The translations under genes were made by a program, and so were the position numbers. From contig NZ_JAGPXN010000004.1 of the NCBI RefSeq assembly GCF_018070575.1, forward strand, positions 124,001 to 188,000: DNA of 64,000 bases, read 5' to 3'. Below the pieces are notes generated by a model. It did no database searches, was not told the origin of the DNA, and was given only the letters and a program-made list of their open reading frames with translations. The DNA is from Micromonospora sp. C31. GTDB lineage: Bacteria; Actinomycetota; Actinomycetes; Mycobacteriales; Micromonosporaceae. Below, piece after piece: positions 8,658 through 17,012 of the stretch (the first letter of the stretch is position 1; each line of letters starts with the position of its first letter).

Positions 8658-9767
8658 TCAGCGCGAAGCGGAGACGGTGGGCAGGCCCGAGGCGGGCGAC
8701 GGGAAGAACCGGCGGCGTGCCCACAGCGAGACGTAGACGAGGGCGACCAGGACCGGCACCTCGATCAGCGGCCCGACCACGCCCGCCAGTGCCTGCCCGG
8801 ACGTGACGCCGAAGGTGCCGATCGCGACGGCGATGGCGAGCTCGAAGTTGTTGCCGGCGGCGGTGAAGGCCAGCGTCGTGGTGCGCGCGTAGCCGAGGCC
8901 GACCGCCCGACCGAGGGCGTACGACCCGGCCCACATGACCGCGAAGTAGACCAGCAGCGGCAGGGCGATGCGGACCACGTCCAGCGGCCGGTCGGTGATC
9001 GCCTCACCCTGGAGGGCGAACAGGACGACGATGGTGAAGAGCAGCCCGTACAGCGCGGCGGGACCGATCTTCGGCAGGAACCGCCGCTCGTACCAGTCGC
9101 GGCCCCGGGCCCGCTCGCCGAGGCGGCGGGTGAGGTAGCCGGCCAGCAGCGGGATGCCGAGGAAGACCAGCACGTTGCCGGCGATGTCCCAGCCTGACAC
9201 GGCCAGCTCGGCGCCCTCCAGACCCAGCCAGCCCGGCAGGACCGCGAGGTAGAACCAGCCGAGCACGCCGAACGCGAGCACCTGGAACACCGAGTTGAGG
9301 GCGACCAGCACCGCGGCGGCCTCGCGGTCGCCGCAGGCCAGGTCGTTCCAGATGATCACCATGGCGATGCAGCGGGCCAGCCCGACGATGATCAGGCCGG
9401 TGCGGTATTCCGGCTGGTCGGCCAGGAAGATCCAGGCCAGGGCGAACATCAACGCCGGCCCGACGACCCAGTTCAGCACCAGCGAGGAGACCAGCAGCCG
9501 GCGGTCGCCGGTGACGGCGTCGAGCCGGTCGTAGCGGACCTTGGCCAGCACCGGGTACATCATGATCAGCAGGCCGAGGGCGATGGGCAGCGAGACACCG
9601 CCGATCTGCACCGCGTCCAGCGCGGAGTCCAGGCCGGGCACCAGCCGGCCGAGCAGGAGGCCGGCGGCCATCGCGAGGCCGATCCAGACCGGCAGGAACT
9701 GGTCGAGGCGGGACAGGCGTCCCACCACGGCCGTCTCGGCCGCGTCGTCGTGGGTGGTGGTGCTCAC
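8658..9767 (-). CDS. acr3: ACR3 family arsenite efflux pump
   Basis: A 369-residue membrane protein with about ten hydrophobic segments. The ACR3 hallmarks are present: LARCIAMVIIWNDLACGD with the conserved Cys, and AFTAAGNNFELAIAVAIGTFG near the C-terminus with the conserved Glu. It exports arsenite produced by the ArsC proteins encoded on both sides. The GTG start at 9767 has GGGAG about 5 nt upstream. The 91-nt gap to the upstream arsC is the largest in the operon. Confidence 0.95.
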   Translation of the reverse strand: MSTTTHDDAAETAVVGRLSRLDQFLPVWIGLAMAAGLLLGRLVPGLDSALDAVQIGGVSLPIALGLLIMMYPVLAKVRYDRLDAVTGDRRLLVSSLVLNWVVGPALMFALAWIFLADQPEYRTGLIIVGLARCIAMVIIWNDLACGDREAAAVLVALNSVFQVLAFGVLGWFYLAVLPGWLGLEGAELAVSGWDIAGNVLVFLGIPLLAGYLTRRLGERARGRDWYERRFLPKIGPAALYGLLFTIVVLFALQGEAITDRPLDVVRIALPLLVYFAVMWAGSYALGRAVGLGYARTTTLAFTAAGNNFELAIAVAIGTFGVTSGQALAGVVGPLIEVPVLVALVYVSLWARRRFFPSPASGLPTVSASR

Positions 9768-9858
9768 GGGGCTCCCGTTCGGGTCGTCGATGGGGGCGGG
9801 TCAGCGGCCGGACGCCGCGCCGCCCCCGTGGCACGCGGCGTTGGTTCGTGCGGGCAGG

Positions 9859-10518
9859 TCACAGGCGGGTGGCCGGCACGCCGAGCTGGTCGAGCAGCCG
9901 GCGGACCCGCCGCTCGATCTCGTCGCGGATCGGCCGCACGCCGGCCAGGTCGAGGCCGGCGGGGTCGTCGAGCTCCCAGTTCTCGTAGCGGGTGCCGGGG
10001 AAGACGGGGCACGCGTCGCCGCAGCCCATGGTGACCACCACGTCGGCGGCGCGGACCACCTCGTCGGTCCACGGCTTGGGGAACTCGTCGGAGATGTCGA
10101 TGCCGCGTTCGGCCATCGCCGCCACGGCGGCGGGGTTGATCTCGGTGCTGGGCTCGCTGCCGCCCGACCACGCCACGGCGGCGTCGCCAGCGAGGCGGGC
10201 GAAGAAGCCCAGCGCCAGCTGTGAGCGACCGGCGTTGTGCGTGCAGAGGAAGAGCGCCACCGGACGGCCGTCGCGGTGGTGCCCCTCGACCCGGGCGAGC
10301 GCGCGCAGGCGCTGCCGGGCGAAGCGTTCCGCCAGGAGCGGCAGGAAGTGGGGGACGCTGCCGACCGTGGCGAACTGTTCGTAGCTGGCGTGCAGGAACC
10401 GTTCCACGGTCTCCGTGCCGTAGGTGCCGTCGAACTCGGCCGCCAGCCGGGTCGCCGCGGTGCGCAGGGCCACCTGCTGGTCGACGGCGAGATCCGGGTG
10501 GGAACGGGTGTCGGTCAT
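9859..10518 (-). CDS. Arsenate reductase with N-terminal helical domain (ArsC2-like)
   Basis: A 219-residue protein. Residues 1-80 form a helical domain (TAATRLAAEFDGTYGTETVERF, then LLAERFARQRLRAL) found in front of actinobacterial LMW-PTP arsenate reductases. The phosphatase domain follows with the CTHNAGR loop (Cys92 to Arg98) and VTMGCGDACPVFPG. The ATG at 10518 has AGGAG 7 nt upstream and overlaps the regulator's stop by 4 nt (ATGA). Probably an arsenate-mycothiol transferase-type enzyme. Confidence 0.9.
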   Translation of the reverse strand: MTDTRSHPDLAVDQQVALRTAATRLAAEFDGTYGTETVERFLHASYEQFATVGSVPHFLPLLAERFARQRLRALARVEGHHRDGRPVALFLCTHNAGRSQLALGFFARLAGDAAVAWSGGSEPSTEINPAAVAAMAERGIDISDEFPKPWTDEVVRAADVVVTMGCGDACPVFPGTRYENWELDDPAGLDLAGVRPIRDEIERRVRRLLDQLGVPATRL

Positions 10519-11198
10519 CGCGGTGCTCCTGGGGTGACGGCGGGGGCGAGTCGGTCGACCCGGGCCTCGATCTCGGCGTACGCCGCCTCGAACGCCTCGT
10601 CGGTGTCGACACGGACGGGATCGGGCACCGACCAGTGCAGGCGGGGCCGGGCGGCACCGGTGAAGCCCTCGTGCGCGTTGTCGCAGACGGCCACGACCAG
10701 ATCCTCGGCGCGGACGACGTCGTCGACGTGGGCGGTGCCGACCGGGTCGAGACGCAGCCCGTGGCGGCGGGCCACCGCCACGGCGCGGGGGTGCACCCGG
10801 TGGGCCGGGCTGGTGCCCGCAGACGCGGCCGGGGCGTGCGTGCGCCGCGTCCAGAGGGCGGCGGCGAGCTGGGAGCGGGCCGAGTTGTGGGTGCAGACGA
10901 AGACCACCCGGCCCACATCGGCCAGCGGCGGCGGAGCCAGCGTCGACAGCACCTCCGGTCGCAGCCGCAGGTAGGTGCGGCGTCGGTCGCCCTCGGAGCG
11001 CGTACGGGTGACCAGTTCGGCGTCGGTGAGCACCTTGACGTGGTGGGCCACCAGGTTGGTGGGCAGGTCGAGGGCGTGGGCGATCTCGCCGGGGGAGGAG
11101 TCGCCCAGCAGCAGCGCGTCCACGATCGCCAGGCGCGCCGGGTCACCGAGGGCGGCGTGGGTCCGGGCGCGGGCGGCCAACGAAGGATCAGCTTTCAT
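10515..11198 (-). CDS. ArsR-type regulator fused to an LMW phosphatase/arsenate reductase domain
   Basis: A 227-residue two-domain protein. Residues 5-88 are a winged helix of the ArsR family (ALGDPARLAIVDALLLGDSSPGEIAHALDLPTNLVAHHVKVL), and residues 96-220 are an LMW-PTP domain with CTHNSAR (Cys102 to Arg108). The classical CVC arsenite-binding motif of ArsR helix 3 is not seen, so arsenic sensing may use other cysteines or the fused catalytic domain. First gene of the operon and likely autoregulator. The ATG at 11198 has no Shine-Dalgarno and lies just after a TTGACA/CGATAG promoter. Confidence 0.9.
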   Translation of the reverse strand: MKADPSLAARARTHAALGDPARLAIVDALLLGDSSPGEIAHALDLPTNLVAHHVKVLTDAELVTRTRSEGDRRRTYLRLRPEVLSTLAPPPLADVGRVVFVCTHNSARSQLAAALWTRRTHAPAASAGTSPAHRVHPRAVAVARRHGLRLDPVGTAHVDDVVRAEDLVVAVCDNAHEGFTGAARPRLHWSVPDPVRVDTDEAFEAAYAEIEARVDRLAPAVTPGAPR

Positions 11199-11206
11199 TG
11201 ACTCAA

Positions 11207-11235
11207 CTATCGCTGTATTACTTTCGCGGTGTCAA
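11207..11235 (-). promoter_or_regulatory. Ars operon promoter, probably giving a leaderless mRNA
   Basis: On the minus strand TTGACA (11235-11230), a 17-bp spacer and CGATAG (11212-11207) lie 8 nt before the ATG at 11198. The 9-bp palindrome ttgactcaa at 11198-11206 overlaps the start codon and the expected transcription start and is a candidate ArsR operator. Confidence 0.6.
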
Positions 11236-11367
11236 GCCGGGGTGGCGCGGCGCACCCCGCCCGCCCGGCGCCGCCACGCAGCCGCCGGGAGCGTGCCGAC
11301 GCGCCGGAGACCGTTTGCCGGCACCGGCGGCGGGTATCCGCCGGGCCGGTGACGACAGGAGGCTGCC

Positions 11368-11754
11368 GTGCGGTTTCCCCTATTCGTCGACGCGGTGTCC
11401 CGCCGTGCCGGACTGCCCACCGCGCGGGCCGCCACGATCGCCCGCGCCGTGTTGCAGACGATGGTGGAACGGATGAGCGGCGGTGCCGCCGGTCGCCTCC
11501 CCGACGAAATCGACGGCTACCTCGCCGGGCCCGGCCCCGGCGACGGCCCGGCGACCACGCCCGGCCCGGCGGACTTCGTGCGCCGGGTGGGGGAGCGGGC
11601 CGGGGTGGACGAGGCCACCGCCCGGGCGGGCACCGGCGCCGTCTTCGCCACCCTGCGGGAGGCGGTCACCGTGGACGAGTTCCGCGACATGGTGGCCCGG
11701 CTGCCCCGGGACTTCGACGGGATGACCCGACCGATCCCCCGACCGGACGCCTGA
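11368..11754 (+). CDS. DUF2267 domain protein
   Basis: A 128-residue protein matching DUF2267: two similar helical halves, MRFPLFVDAVSRRAGLPTARAA and FVRRVGERAGVDEATARAGTGAVFATLREAVTVDEF, ending RDMVARLPRDFDGM. The family is common in actinobacteria and often stress-linked; its biochemical role is unknown. GTG at 11368 has AGGAGG 5 nt upstream. A related protein is encoded at 30167. Confidence 0.85.
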   Translation: MRFPLFVDAVSRRAGLPTARAATIARAVLQTMVERMSGGAAGRLPDEIDGYLAGPGPGDGPATTPGPADFVRRVGERAGVDEATARAGTGAVFATLREAVTVDEFRDMVARLPRDFDGMTRPIPRPDA

Positions 11755-11855
11755 CCGGCCACCCCGGTACCGCCCGCCCACCCGTCGCGGCGGCCCGTCA
11801 CGGCCCGGCGACAAGCCCTATGCTGCTTCCGACGCGACGGTGTAGGCAGATCATG

Positions 11856-11883
11856 AGGCCCTCGGGAAACATGGCGAGGGCCT
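11856..11883. terminator. 9-bp stem-loop downstream of the DUF2267 gene
   Basis: aggccctcg (11856-11864) pairs with cgagggcct (11875-11883) around a 10-nt loop. No T tract follows. It lies about 100 nt after the DUF2267 stop and 125 nt before the thioesterase start, so it may be a terminator or a leader hairpin. Confidence 0.45.
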
Positions 11884-12008
11884 GACCGGGGCCGGCCCGC
11901 CCGTGCCTCGAAGGGCGCCGCACCTCGGGTCGGCCCGCGCACCGCACCGGCCCGTCACCGTTGCGGCGACAGTGGCACCGGAACGGCCCCTCTGACGAAA
12001 GGCGCTCG

Positions 12009-12767
12009 GTGACCTGGTTCCTCTCCGCCGTCGACTGGCGTTCGGCGCCGGTCCAGCTGTTCTGCCTGCCCTACGCGGGCGGGGGTGCCAGCGTCTTCCG
12101 GCTCTGGCAGGACGGCCTCGCCCCCGACGTCGAGGTGCTGCCGGTGCAGCTGCCCGGGCGCGAGAACCGGATCAGCGAGGACCCGGCCTTCCGGGTGGCC
12201 GACGTCGCGTACGCCATCGCCGCGCGGATCCGCGGCCCGTACGCGATCTACGGCCACTCGATGGGGGGCCGGGTCGGCTTCGAGGTCGTCCGCGAGCTGC
12301 GCCGCGCCGGCCGTCCACTGCCACTGCGGCTCTACGTCGGCGGCGCCCGCGCCCCCCACGTCAGCACGCCCAGCCACTTCGACGGGCTGTCCCGGGTGGA
12401 CGACGACGAGCTGCTGCGCCGCCTGGCGGCCGGTGGCGGGCTGCCGGCCAGACTGCTGGAGTACCCCGAGCTGGTCGAGCTGCTGCTACCCCTGCTGCGT
12501 GCCGACTTCACGCAGGTGGACGACTACCGCTACACGCCCGAGGAGCCGCTGCCGATGCCGATCGTGGCGTTCAGCGGTCGCGACGACGACACCGTCAGCC
12601 GGGAGCACAGCGACGGCTGGCGGGAGCACAGCACCGCCGGCTTCACCCTGCACGAGATCGACGGCGGGCACTTCTTCCTCAACGAGCGGCTGCCCGAGCT
12701 GCTCGCCGCGATCCGGGCGGACCTCGCCGCCGCCCGCGAGCGACGACAGGAGGAAGGGCACGAGTGA
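12009..12767 (+). CDS. Type II thioesterase (alpha/beta hydrolase)
   Basis: A 252-residue editing thioesterase of the kind that removes aberrant acyl groups from polyketide or nonribosomal peptide carrier proteins. It shows LFCLPYAGGGASVFRLW, VQLPGRENR, the nucleophile elbow YGHSMGGRVGFE (Ser84), Asp near residue 192 (FSGRDDDTV) and His221 (EIDGGHFFLNE). GTG at 12009 is chosen for AAAGG 6 nt upstream. No synthase is encoded in the window. AGGAGG near its end would serve a coupled downstream gene, but only a broken one follows. Confidence 0.93.
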   Translation: MTWFLSAVDWRSAPVQLFCLPYAGGGASVFRLWQDGLAPDVEVLPVQLPGRENRISEDPAFRVADVAYAIAARIRGPYAIYGHSMGGRVGFEVVRELRRAGRPLPLRLYVGGARAPHVSTPSHFDGLSRVDDDELLRRLAAGGGLPARLLEYPELVELLLPLLRADFTQVDDYRYTPEEPLPMPIVAFSGRDDDTVSREHSDGWREHSTAGFTLHEIDGGHFFLNERLPELLAAIRADLAAARERRQEEGHE

Positions 12768-12990
12768 CCCGGGCCCCACGCTGCCGGTGGTCGTCGACAA
12801 CGACGGGCGCCAGTCGACCGAGCTGGTCGCCGCCCACCGCGCGCAACCGCGGGCGGGCCTGGTGGAGCACGGCGGCCTGCTGTCCCGTGGGTTCGACGTG
12901 GGTGGCGTCGAGGGCTTCGACCGGGCGGTACGGGCGCTGTCCGGTGAGCCGCTGCGCTACCCGGCGCGTCCGTCGCCCCGGGCACGAGCC
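12764..12990 (+). pseudogene. Frameshifted, truncated TauD/SyrP-like dioxygenase remnant
   Basis: GTG at 12764 overlaps the thioesterase stop (GTGA) and has AGGAGG about 10 nt upstream, the arrangement of a coupled second gene. The reading frame is lost after about four codons. Shifted by one base it reads LPVVVDNDGRQSTELVAAHR, then GLVEHGGLLSRGFDV, FDRAVRALSGEPLRY and ARPSPR. This is the N-terminal block of Fe(II)/2-oxoglutarate dioxygenases of the TauD/syringomycin SyrP type (the RGFDV and SPR motifs). After about 75 codons the similarity stops and the iron-binding HxD...H residues are absent, so it cannot be active. Confidence 0.65.
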
Positions 12991-13036
12991 GCACACCTCC
13001 TGAGGCCGGTCGGCCCCTCGACGGTGGCGGACCCGG

Positions 13037-14293
13037 TCAGGCGTCTTCGTAGCGGTCCGCGACGTCGGCCTCCGGCAGTTCCTCGGGTTCGGCGACCCAG
13101 GCGGAGAAGACCGGCAACCCGTGCCACGGGCCGCCGGCCCGGTCGTCGGTGGCGAGGGCCACCACGGCGTACGGGTGCCCGAAGCGCAGCTCCGCGACCC
13201 GGGCCACCCCCTCCGGCGGCAGGCTGAGCGTCGCGGCGAAACCGGAGACGGCCGCCGCCTCGAAGCCGTACCGGCCGTAGCGGGCCATCGCCGCCTGGGC
13301 CGCCTCGAAACCCAGGCCCGGCTCGTCGAGCAACTCGCCGAACACCCGCGCGACGGCCGGGAAGCCCAGCCCGGGCGCGGTCAGCTCGTGCCGGCTGCGG
13401 GCCGACCAGCAGGGCAGGACGGCGGTGACCGTCTCCTCCCGGCCGTCCGGTGCGTACGTGCGGGTCGGCTCCTCGCGCAGCGTCCACAGCGGGCCTTCCC
13501 CCAACGGCACGTCGAACAGGGAGCGCCGCTGTGCCGGCAGGTGCTCCGGCGCGTCGGCGGCGACCGACGCCAGCTCGTGGGCCGCCGCCAGGACGTCCCC
13601 GGCCGGCACGTCGGGTGCCGCGACGACGGAGACGACCAGCAGCCCGGCCGCGCCGTCGGCGGTCCGCGCCGGACGGGCGGGGGCGGCGTGCACGGCGACG
13701 GTGCCGGCCCGCGCGGTGTCGGCGATCCAGCAGCGGTGCCCGTGCCGCGGGCTGCGCAGCGCCCGGCGCAGCCCGCCGGCCCAGGCGCTGCCGGAGCCGA
13801 GCGCGTCGGCCGGAGCCACCTCGAACGGGGTCGCCCACGACACCCGGGTGGCCAGGGCGCTGGCCAGCACCAGCAGCACCTGCGGCGTGACCGTCAGCGG
13901 GAACGCCTCGATGAGACCGAGCGTGTGCTCGCGGGCCCACCCGTCGAGCCCGGCCTGGTCCGGCAGCGGTCCGGTGGCGGTCGACGCGGGCAGGGCCGCC
14001 CGCCACCCGTCGAGCCCGGTCGTCGTGCCTCCCGGCCGGTGCCAGAACGCGGTCGCCGAGGCCACCAGCGGGTGCGGCGCCGCCAGCAGGACGTCGGCGG
14101 CCGTGGCGGCGGTCCGCACGTCGGTGCCGAGCACCTCCTCCAGCGCCGCGCGGGTCGCACCGGTGGCGGCCGGCGCGGCGAGCGCCAGCAGCAGCCAGGC
14201 GCCGAGCGGGGAGGCGACGTGGTGCCCGTCGCCGGTCACGGCGTGCAGGCGGTCGGCGTAGCGGGCCAGGGGCGTACGGATGTCGGTCGTCAC
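13037..14293 (-). CDS. Serpin-like protein
   Basis: A 418-residue protein without signal peptide. The N-terminus VASPLGAWLLLALAAPAATG, then ALEEVLG matches serpin helices A-B (SPLS.. LALL..GA), and the C-terminus FGHPYAVVALATD, then GLPVFSAWVAEP matches the serpin HPFlf...lFmGrv.nP block. The segment in between, FEAAAVSGFAATLSLPPEG, lies where the hinge and reactive loop would be. Bacterial serpins inhibit serine proteases; divergence here is strong, so inhibitory activity is uncertain. GTG at 14293 has no Shine-Dalgarno; CACAGT lies 6 nt upstream. Confidence 0.6.
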   Translation of the reverse strand: MTTDIRTPLARYADRLHAVTGDGHHVASPLGAWLLLALAAPAATGATRAALEEVLGTDVRTAATAADVLLAAPHPLVASATAFWHRPGGTTTGLDGWRAALPASTATGPLPDQAGLDGWAREHTLGLIEAFPLTVTPQVLLVLASALATRVSWATPFEVAPADALGSGSAWAGGLRRALRSPRHGHRCWIADTARAGTVAVHAAPARPARTADGAAGLLVVSVVAAPDVPAGDVLAAAHELASVAADAPEHLPAQRRSLFDVPLGEGPLWTLREEPTRTYAPDGREETVTAVLPCWSARSRHELTAPGLGFPAVARVFGELLDEPGLGFEAAQAAMARYGRYGFEAAAVSGFAATLSLPPEGVARVAELRFGHPYAVVALATDDRAGGPWHGLPVFSAWVAEPEELPEADVADRYEDA

Positions 14294-14700
14294 CGCTTCA
14301 CTGTGCCCGCTCGGCGGGCCGCCGTCACCACTCGCCGGTCGCGCCAGTGTCTGCTCTTCACATCCGGACCGCGGTCACCTGTCGTACCGGTCGGGGTGGG
14401 GCGGGACGGGAACAGCCGCGGCGCACCCGGCTTTGTCACAGGACTGTCATGGAACCGCAGGATCACCTCCACCATCGACGCCGAGAGTGATCGCCGATCG
14501 CCGATCGTCGCCGGCGTCCGTGGCGGTGGAGCACCGGAGGCTCCGTACGCCCGCCCGAGGACGCCGGCACAGTCAGCGACATGTTCCCGAGTTCCCGGGC
14601 GCCCTGATGGGGCCCGGGACATCCCGAGATGCGGGCCGACCGGCGCGCGGTGCCGGCTACGCGGCCCGTACGCCCGAACGCCCACGGAGGTCCACAGACC
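14294..14700. other. 407-bp intergenic region upstream of the BCCT transporter
   Basis: No convincing gene on either strand. It holds a short gatcgcc triplication at about 14489-14508, a TTGTCA-like element at about 14434, and a GC-rich hairpin at 14592-14619 (ttcccgggcgccc against ggggcccggga, one bulge) that could act as an attenuator in the transporter's leader. The long divergent spacer suggests regulation of both flanking genes. Confidence 0.45.
14300..14305 (-). promoter_or_regulatory. Candidate -10 box of the serpin-like gene
   Basis: CACAGT on the minus strand, 6 nt before the GTG at 14293. It departs from TANNNT at the first base, so support is weak. Confidence 0.3.
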
Positions 14701-16335
14701 ATGACCGTGTCCGCCAGTGGTCCGGCAACCGAAGACGACACCCCGCCCGACGACACACCACCTGAGCCACGCCCTGCGTTGCACATCGACCGCACGGTGC
14801 TGGGTGTCGCCGCCGTGGTGGTCGTCCTCTTCGTCGGTTGGGGCATCGTGGCCACCGACAACCTGGCCTCGGTCAGCGGCACCGCGCTCGACTGGGTGGT
14901 CCGCTCGTTCGGCTGGGTCTTCGTACTGGCCAGCACCGGCTTCGTGGTGCTGTCGATGTGGCTGGCGCTGAGCCGGTACGGCCGGATCAAGCTCGGCCGC
15001 GACGACGACGAGCCGGAGTTCTCCACCGTCTCCTGGGTGGCGATGATGTTCAGCGCCGGCATGGGCATCGGCCTGATGTTCTGGGGCGCCGCCGAGCCGC
15101 TGTCGCATTTGGCGACCCCGCCGCGCGGCCTCAACGAGGCGAACACCGCGCAGGCCGCCCGCGTGGCCATGGAGTACTCCCTGTTCCACTGGGCGCTGCA
15201 CCCGTGGGCGATCTACGCCGTCGTGGGCCTGTCGCTGGCGTACTTCACCTTCCGCAAGGGCCGGCGCGGCCTGATCAGCAGCGCCTTCTTCCCGCTCATC
15301 GGGGAGCGCGCCAACCGCGGGCCCGGCCGGGCCATCGACGTCTTCGCGATCCTCGCGACGCTGTTCGGGTCTGCCGTCTCCCTCGGCCTGGGCGCCCTCC
15401 AGATCAACAGCGGTCTGACGAACCTCTGGGACGTGCCGAAGTCCACCCCGCTGGCGATCGGCATCATCGCGGTGCTCACCGTGGCGTTCGTGGTCTCGGC
15501 CGTCACGGGGGTCAAGCGGGGCATCCAGTTCCTGTCGAACACCAACATGGTGCTCGCGGTGGCGCTGATGTTCTTCCTGCTCGTGGTGGGCCCGACGGTC
15601 TTCGTCCTCAATACGCTCACCGCGTCGACGGGCGGCTACCTGTTCAACCTCGTGCCGATGAGCTTCCGCACCGGCGCCTTCGGCGGCGAGCAGTGGATGG
15701 CCGGCTGGACCATCTTCTACTGGGCCTGGTGGATCTCCTGGACCCCGTTCGTCGGGGCCTTCGTCGCCCGCATCTCCAAGGGCCGCACCATCCGCCAGTT
15801 CATCCTCGGCGTGGTGGCCGTCCCGAGCCTCGTCAGCATCGTCTGGTTCTCGGTGTTCGGCGGCACCGCCATCGACCTGCAACTCGGCGGCACCGACCTG
15901 TCGGCCGCGGTGAAGGAGAGCCCGGAGGCGGCGCTCTTCGCGGTGCTGCGGGAGTTCCCGTTCTTCACCGTCACCGCGATCCTGGTCATGGTGCTGGTGG
16001 CGCTCTTCTTCGTCAGCGGCGCCGACGCCGCCTCGGTGGTGATGGGCACGCTCTCCTCGCGCGGCAACCTGGAGCCGAAGGCCTGGCTGGTCTCGATGTG
16101 GGGCGTCCTGACCGGCGGGGTGGCCGCGGTGCTGCTGCTCGCCGGCGGGCTGTCCGCCCTCCAGTCGCTGACCATCCTCGCCGCCCTGCCGTTCCTGTTC
16201 GTGATGGTCGGCATGGTCGTCGGGCTGCTGCGGGAGCTGCGGCGCGAGCCGGAGAGCGCCACGATGGCCCCGCAACTGCGTGCCCTCGTGTCGGGCGCCG
16301 CGCGGCCGGCGCCCACGGACCCCGACGCCTCCTGA
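14701..16335 (+). CDS. BCCT family betaine/choline/carnitine transporter
   Basis: A 544-residue, twelve-segment sodium- or proton-coupled symporter for quaternary ammonium osmolytes. After an acidic N-terminus of about 30 residues come the family hallmarks: SAGMGIGLMFWGAAEPLSH (glycine-rich ion/substrate segment) and WTIFYWAWWISWTPFVGAFVARISKGRTIRQF (the Trp-rich BCCT signature). ATG at 14701 has GGAGG 10 nt upstream. Likely role is osmoprotection by uptake of compatible solutes at the membrane. Confidence 0.95.
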   Translation: MTVSASGPATEDDTPPDDTPPEPRPALHIDRTVLGVAAVVVVLFVGWGIVATDNLASVSGTALDWVVRSFGWVFVLASTGFVVLSMWLALSRYGRIKLGRDDDEPEFSTVSWVAMMFSAGMGIGLMFWGAAEPLSHLATPPRGLNEANTAQAARVAMEYSLFHWALHPWAIYAVVGLSLAYFTFRKGRRGLISSAFFPLIGERANRGPGRAIDVFAILATLFGSAVSLGLGALQINSGLTNLWDVPKSTPLAIGIIAVLTVAFVVSAVTGVKRGIQFLSNTNMVLAVALMFFLLVVGPTVFVLNTLTASTGGYLFNLVPMSFRTGAFGGEQWMAGWTIFYWAWWISWTPFVGAFVARISKGRTIRQFILGVVAVPSLVSIVWFSVFGGTAIDLQLGGTDLSAAVKESPEAALFAVLREFPFFTVTAILVMVLVALFFVSGADAASVVMGTLSSRGNLEPKAWLVSMWGVLTGGVAAVLLLAGGLSALQSLTILAALPFLFVMVGMVVGLLRELRREPESATMAPQLRALVSGAARPAPTDPDAS

Positions 16336-16433
16336 CCGCCACGGCCCGGCTACCGGCGGGTGGACGTACGATCGTGGGCGTCCGTATGGGCGACGCCTCG
16401 CCGGCGGCGCCGGGCCGACCGAGGAGGCACGCC

Positions 16434-17012
16434 GTGACGCAGGCCCCGCCGGGCGGCGCGTCGGTTCCGCGCCTGATCGTGCTCAACGGGCCGCCCGGCT
16501 GCGGCAAGTCGACGTTGGCCCGCCGGTACGTGGAGGACCACCCACTGGCGCTCGACCTCGACATCGACCGGATCCGTGACCTCGTCGGGCGGTGGCGTGA
16601 GCACGCCGGGCCCGCCGGGCTCCTCGCCCGTGCCGTCGCCCTGGCGGCGGCCCGGGCGCACCTGGCCGGGCGCCACGACGTGATCATCCCGCAGTTCCTC
16701 GGCCGCCCCGAGTTCATCGAGCAGGCCGAGCGCATCGCGTACGACACCGGCGCGCAGTTCCACGAGATCGTCCTGCTCGACGACAGGGAGAACGCGCTGC
16801 GGCGCTTCGCCGAACGCAGCCGTACCTCCACCGACCCGGCGCATCTCGACGCCCAGCGCCTGCTCGATCGGCACGGCGGGGCCGCTGAGCTGGCGGCGAT
16901 GTACGACCGGCTGCTCACGGTCGTCGCCACCCGGCCCGGGACGAAGGTGGTGCGCAGCGAGCACGGCAGGGTGGACGAGGCCTACCAAGAACTCCTCGCC
17001 TGCCTCGCCTAA
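16434..17012 (+). CDS. P-loop NTPase of the AAA_33/Zeta-like kinase type
   Basis: A 192-residue ATP-binding protein with Walker A NGPPGCGKSTLA (residues 18-29), a substrate-side acidic motif LDLDIDRIRDLVGRW, and a lid segment with arginines (LRRFAERSRTS). This is the pattern of small kinases that phosphorylate nucleic-acid ends, sugars or antibiotics; the substrate is unknown. GTG at 16434 has GAGGAGG 6 nt upstream. It converges on prfH with a 4-base overlap of the stops, and may be a functional neighbour of the RNA-repair genes, though this is only positional. Confidence 0.8.
   Translation: MTQAPPGGASVPRLIVLNGPPGCGKSTLARRYVEDHPLALDLDIDRIRDLVGRWREHAGPAGLLARAVALAAARAHLAGRHDVIIPQFLGRPEFIEQAERIAYDTGAQFHEIVLLDDRENALRRFAERSRTSTDPAHLDAQRLLDRHGGAAELAAMYDRLLTVVATRPGTKVVRSEHGRVDEAYQELLACLA

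Noticed and set aside
14290-16275. 661-codon minus-strand frame opposite the BCCT gene
   Set aside because: Low-complexity Glu/Arg/Asp/His composition typical of antisense shadows; the plus strand encodes all BCCT hallmarks.
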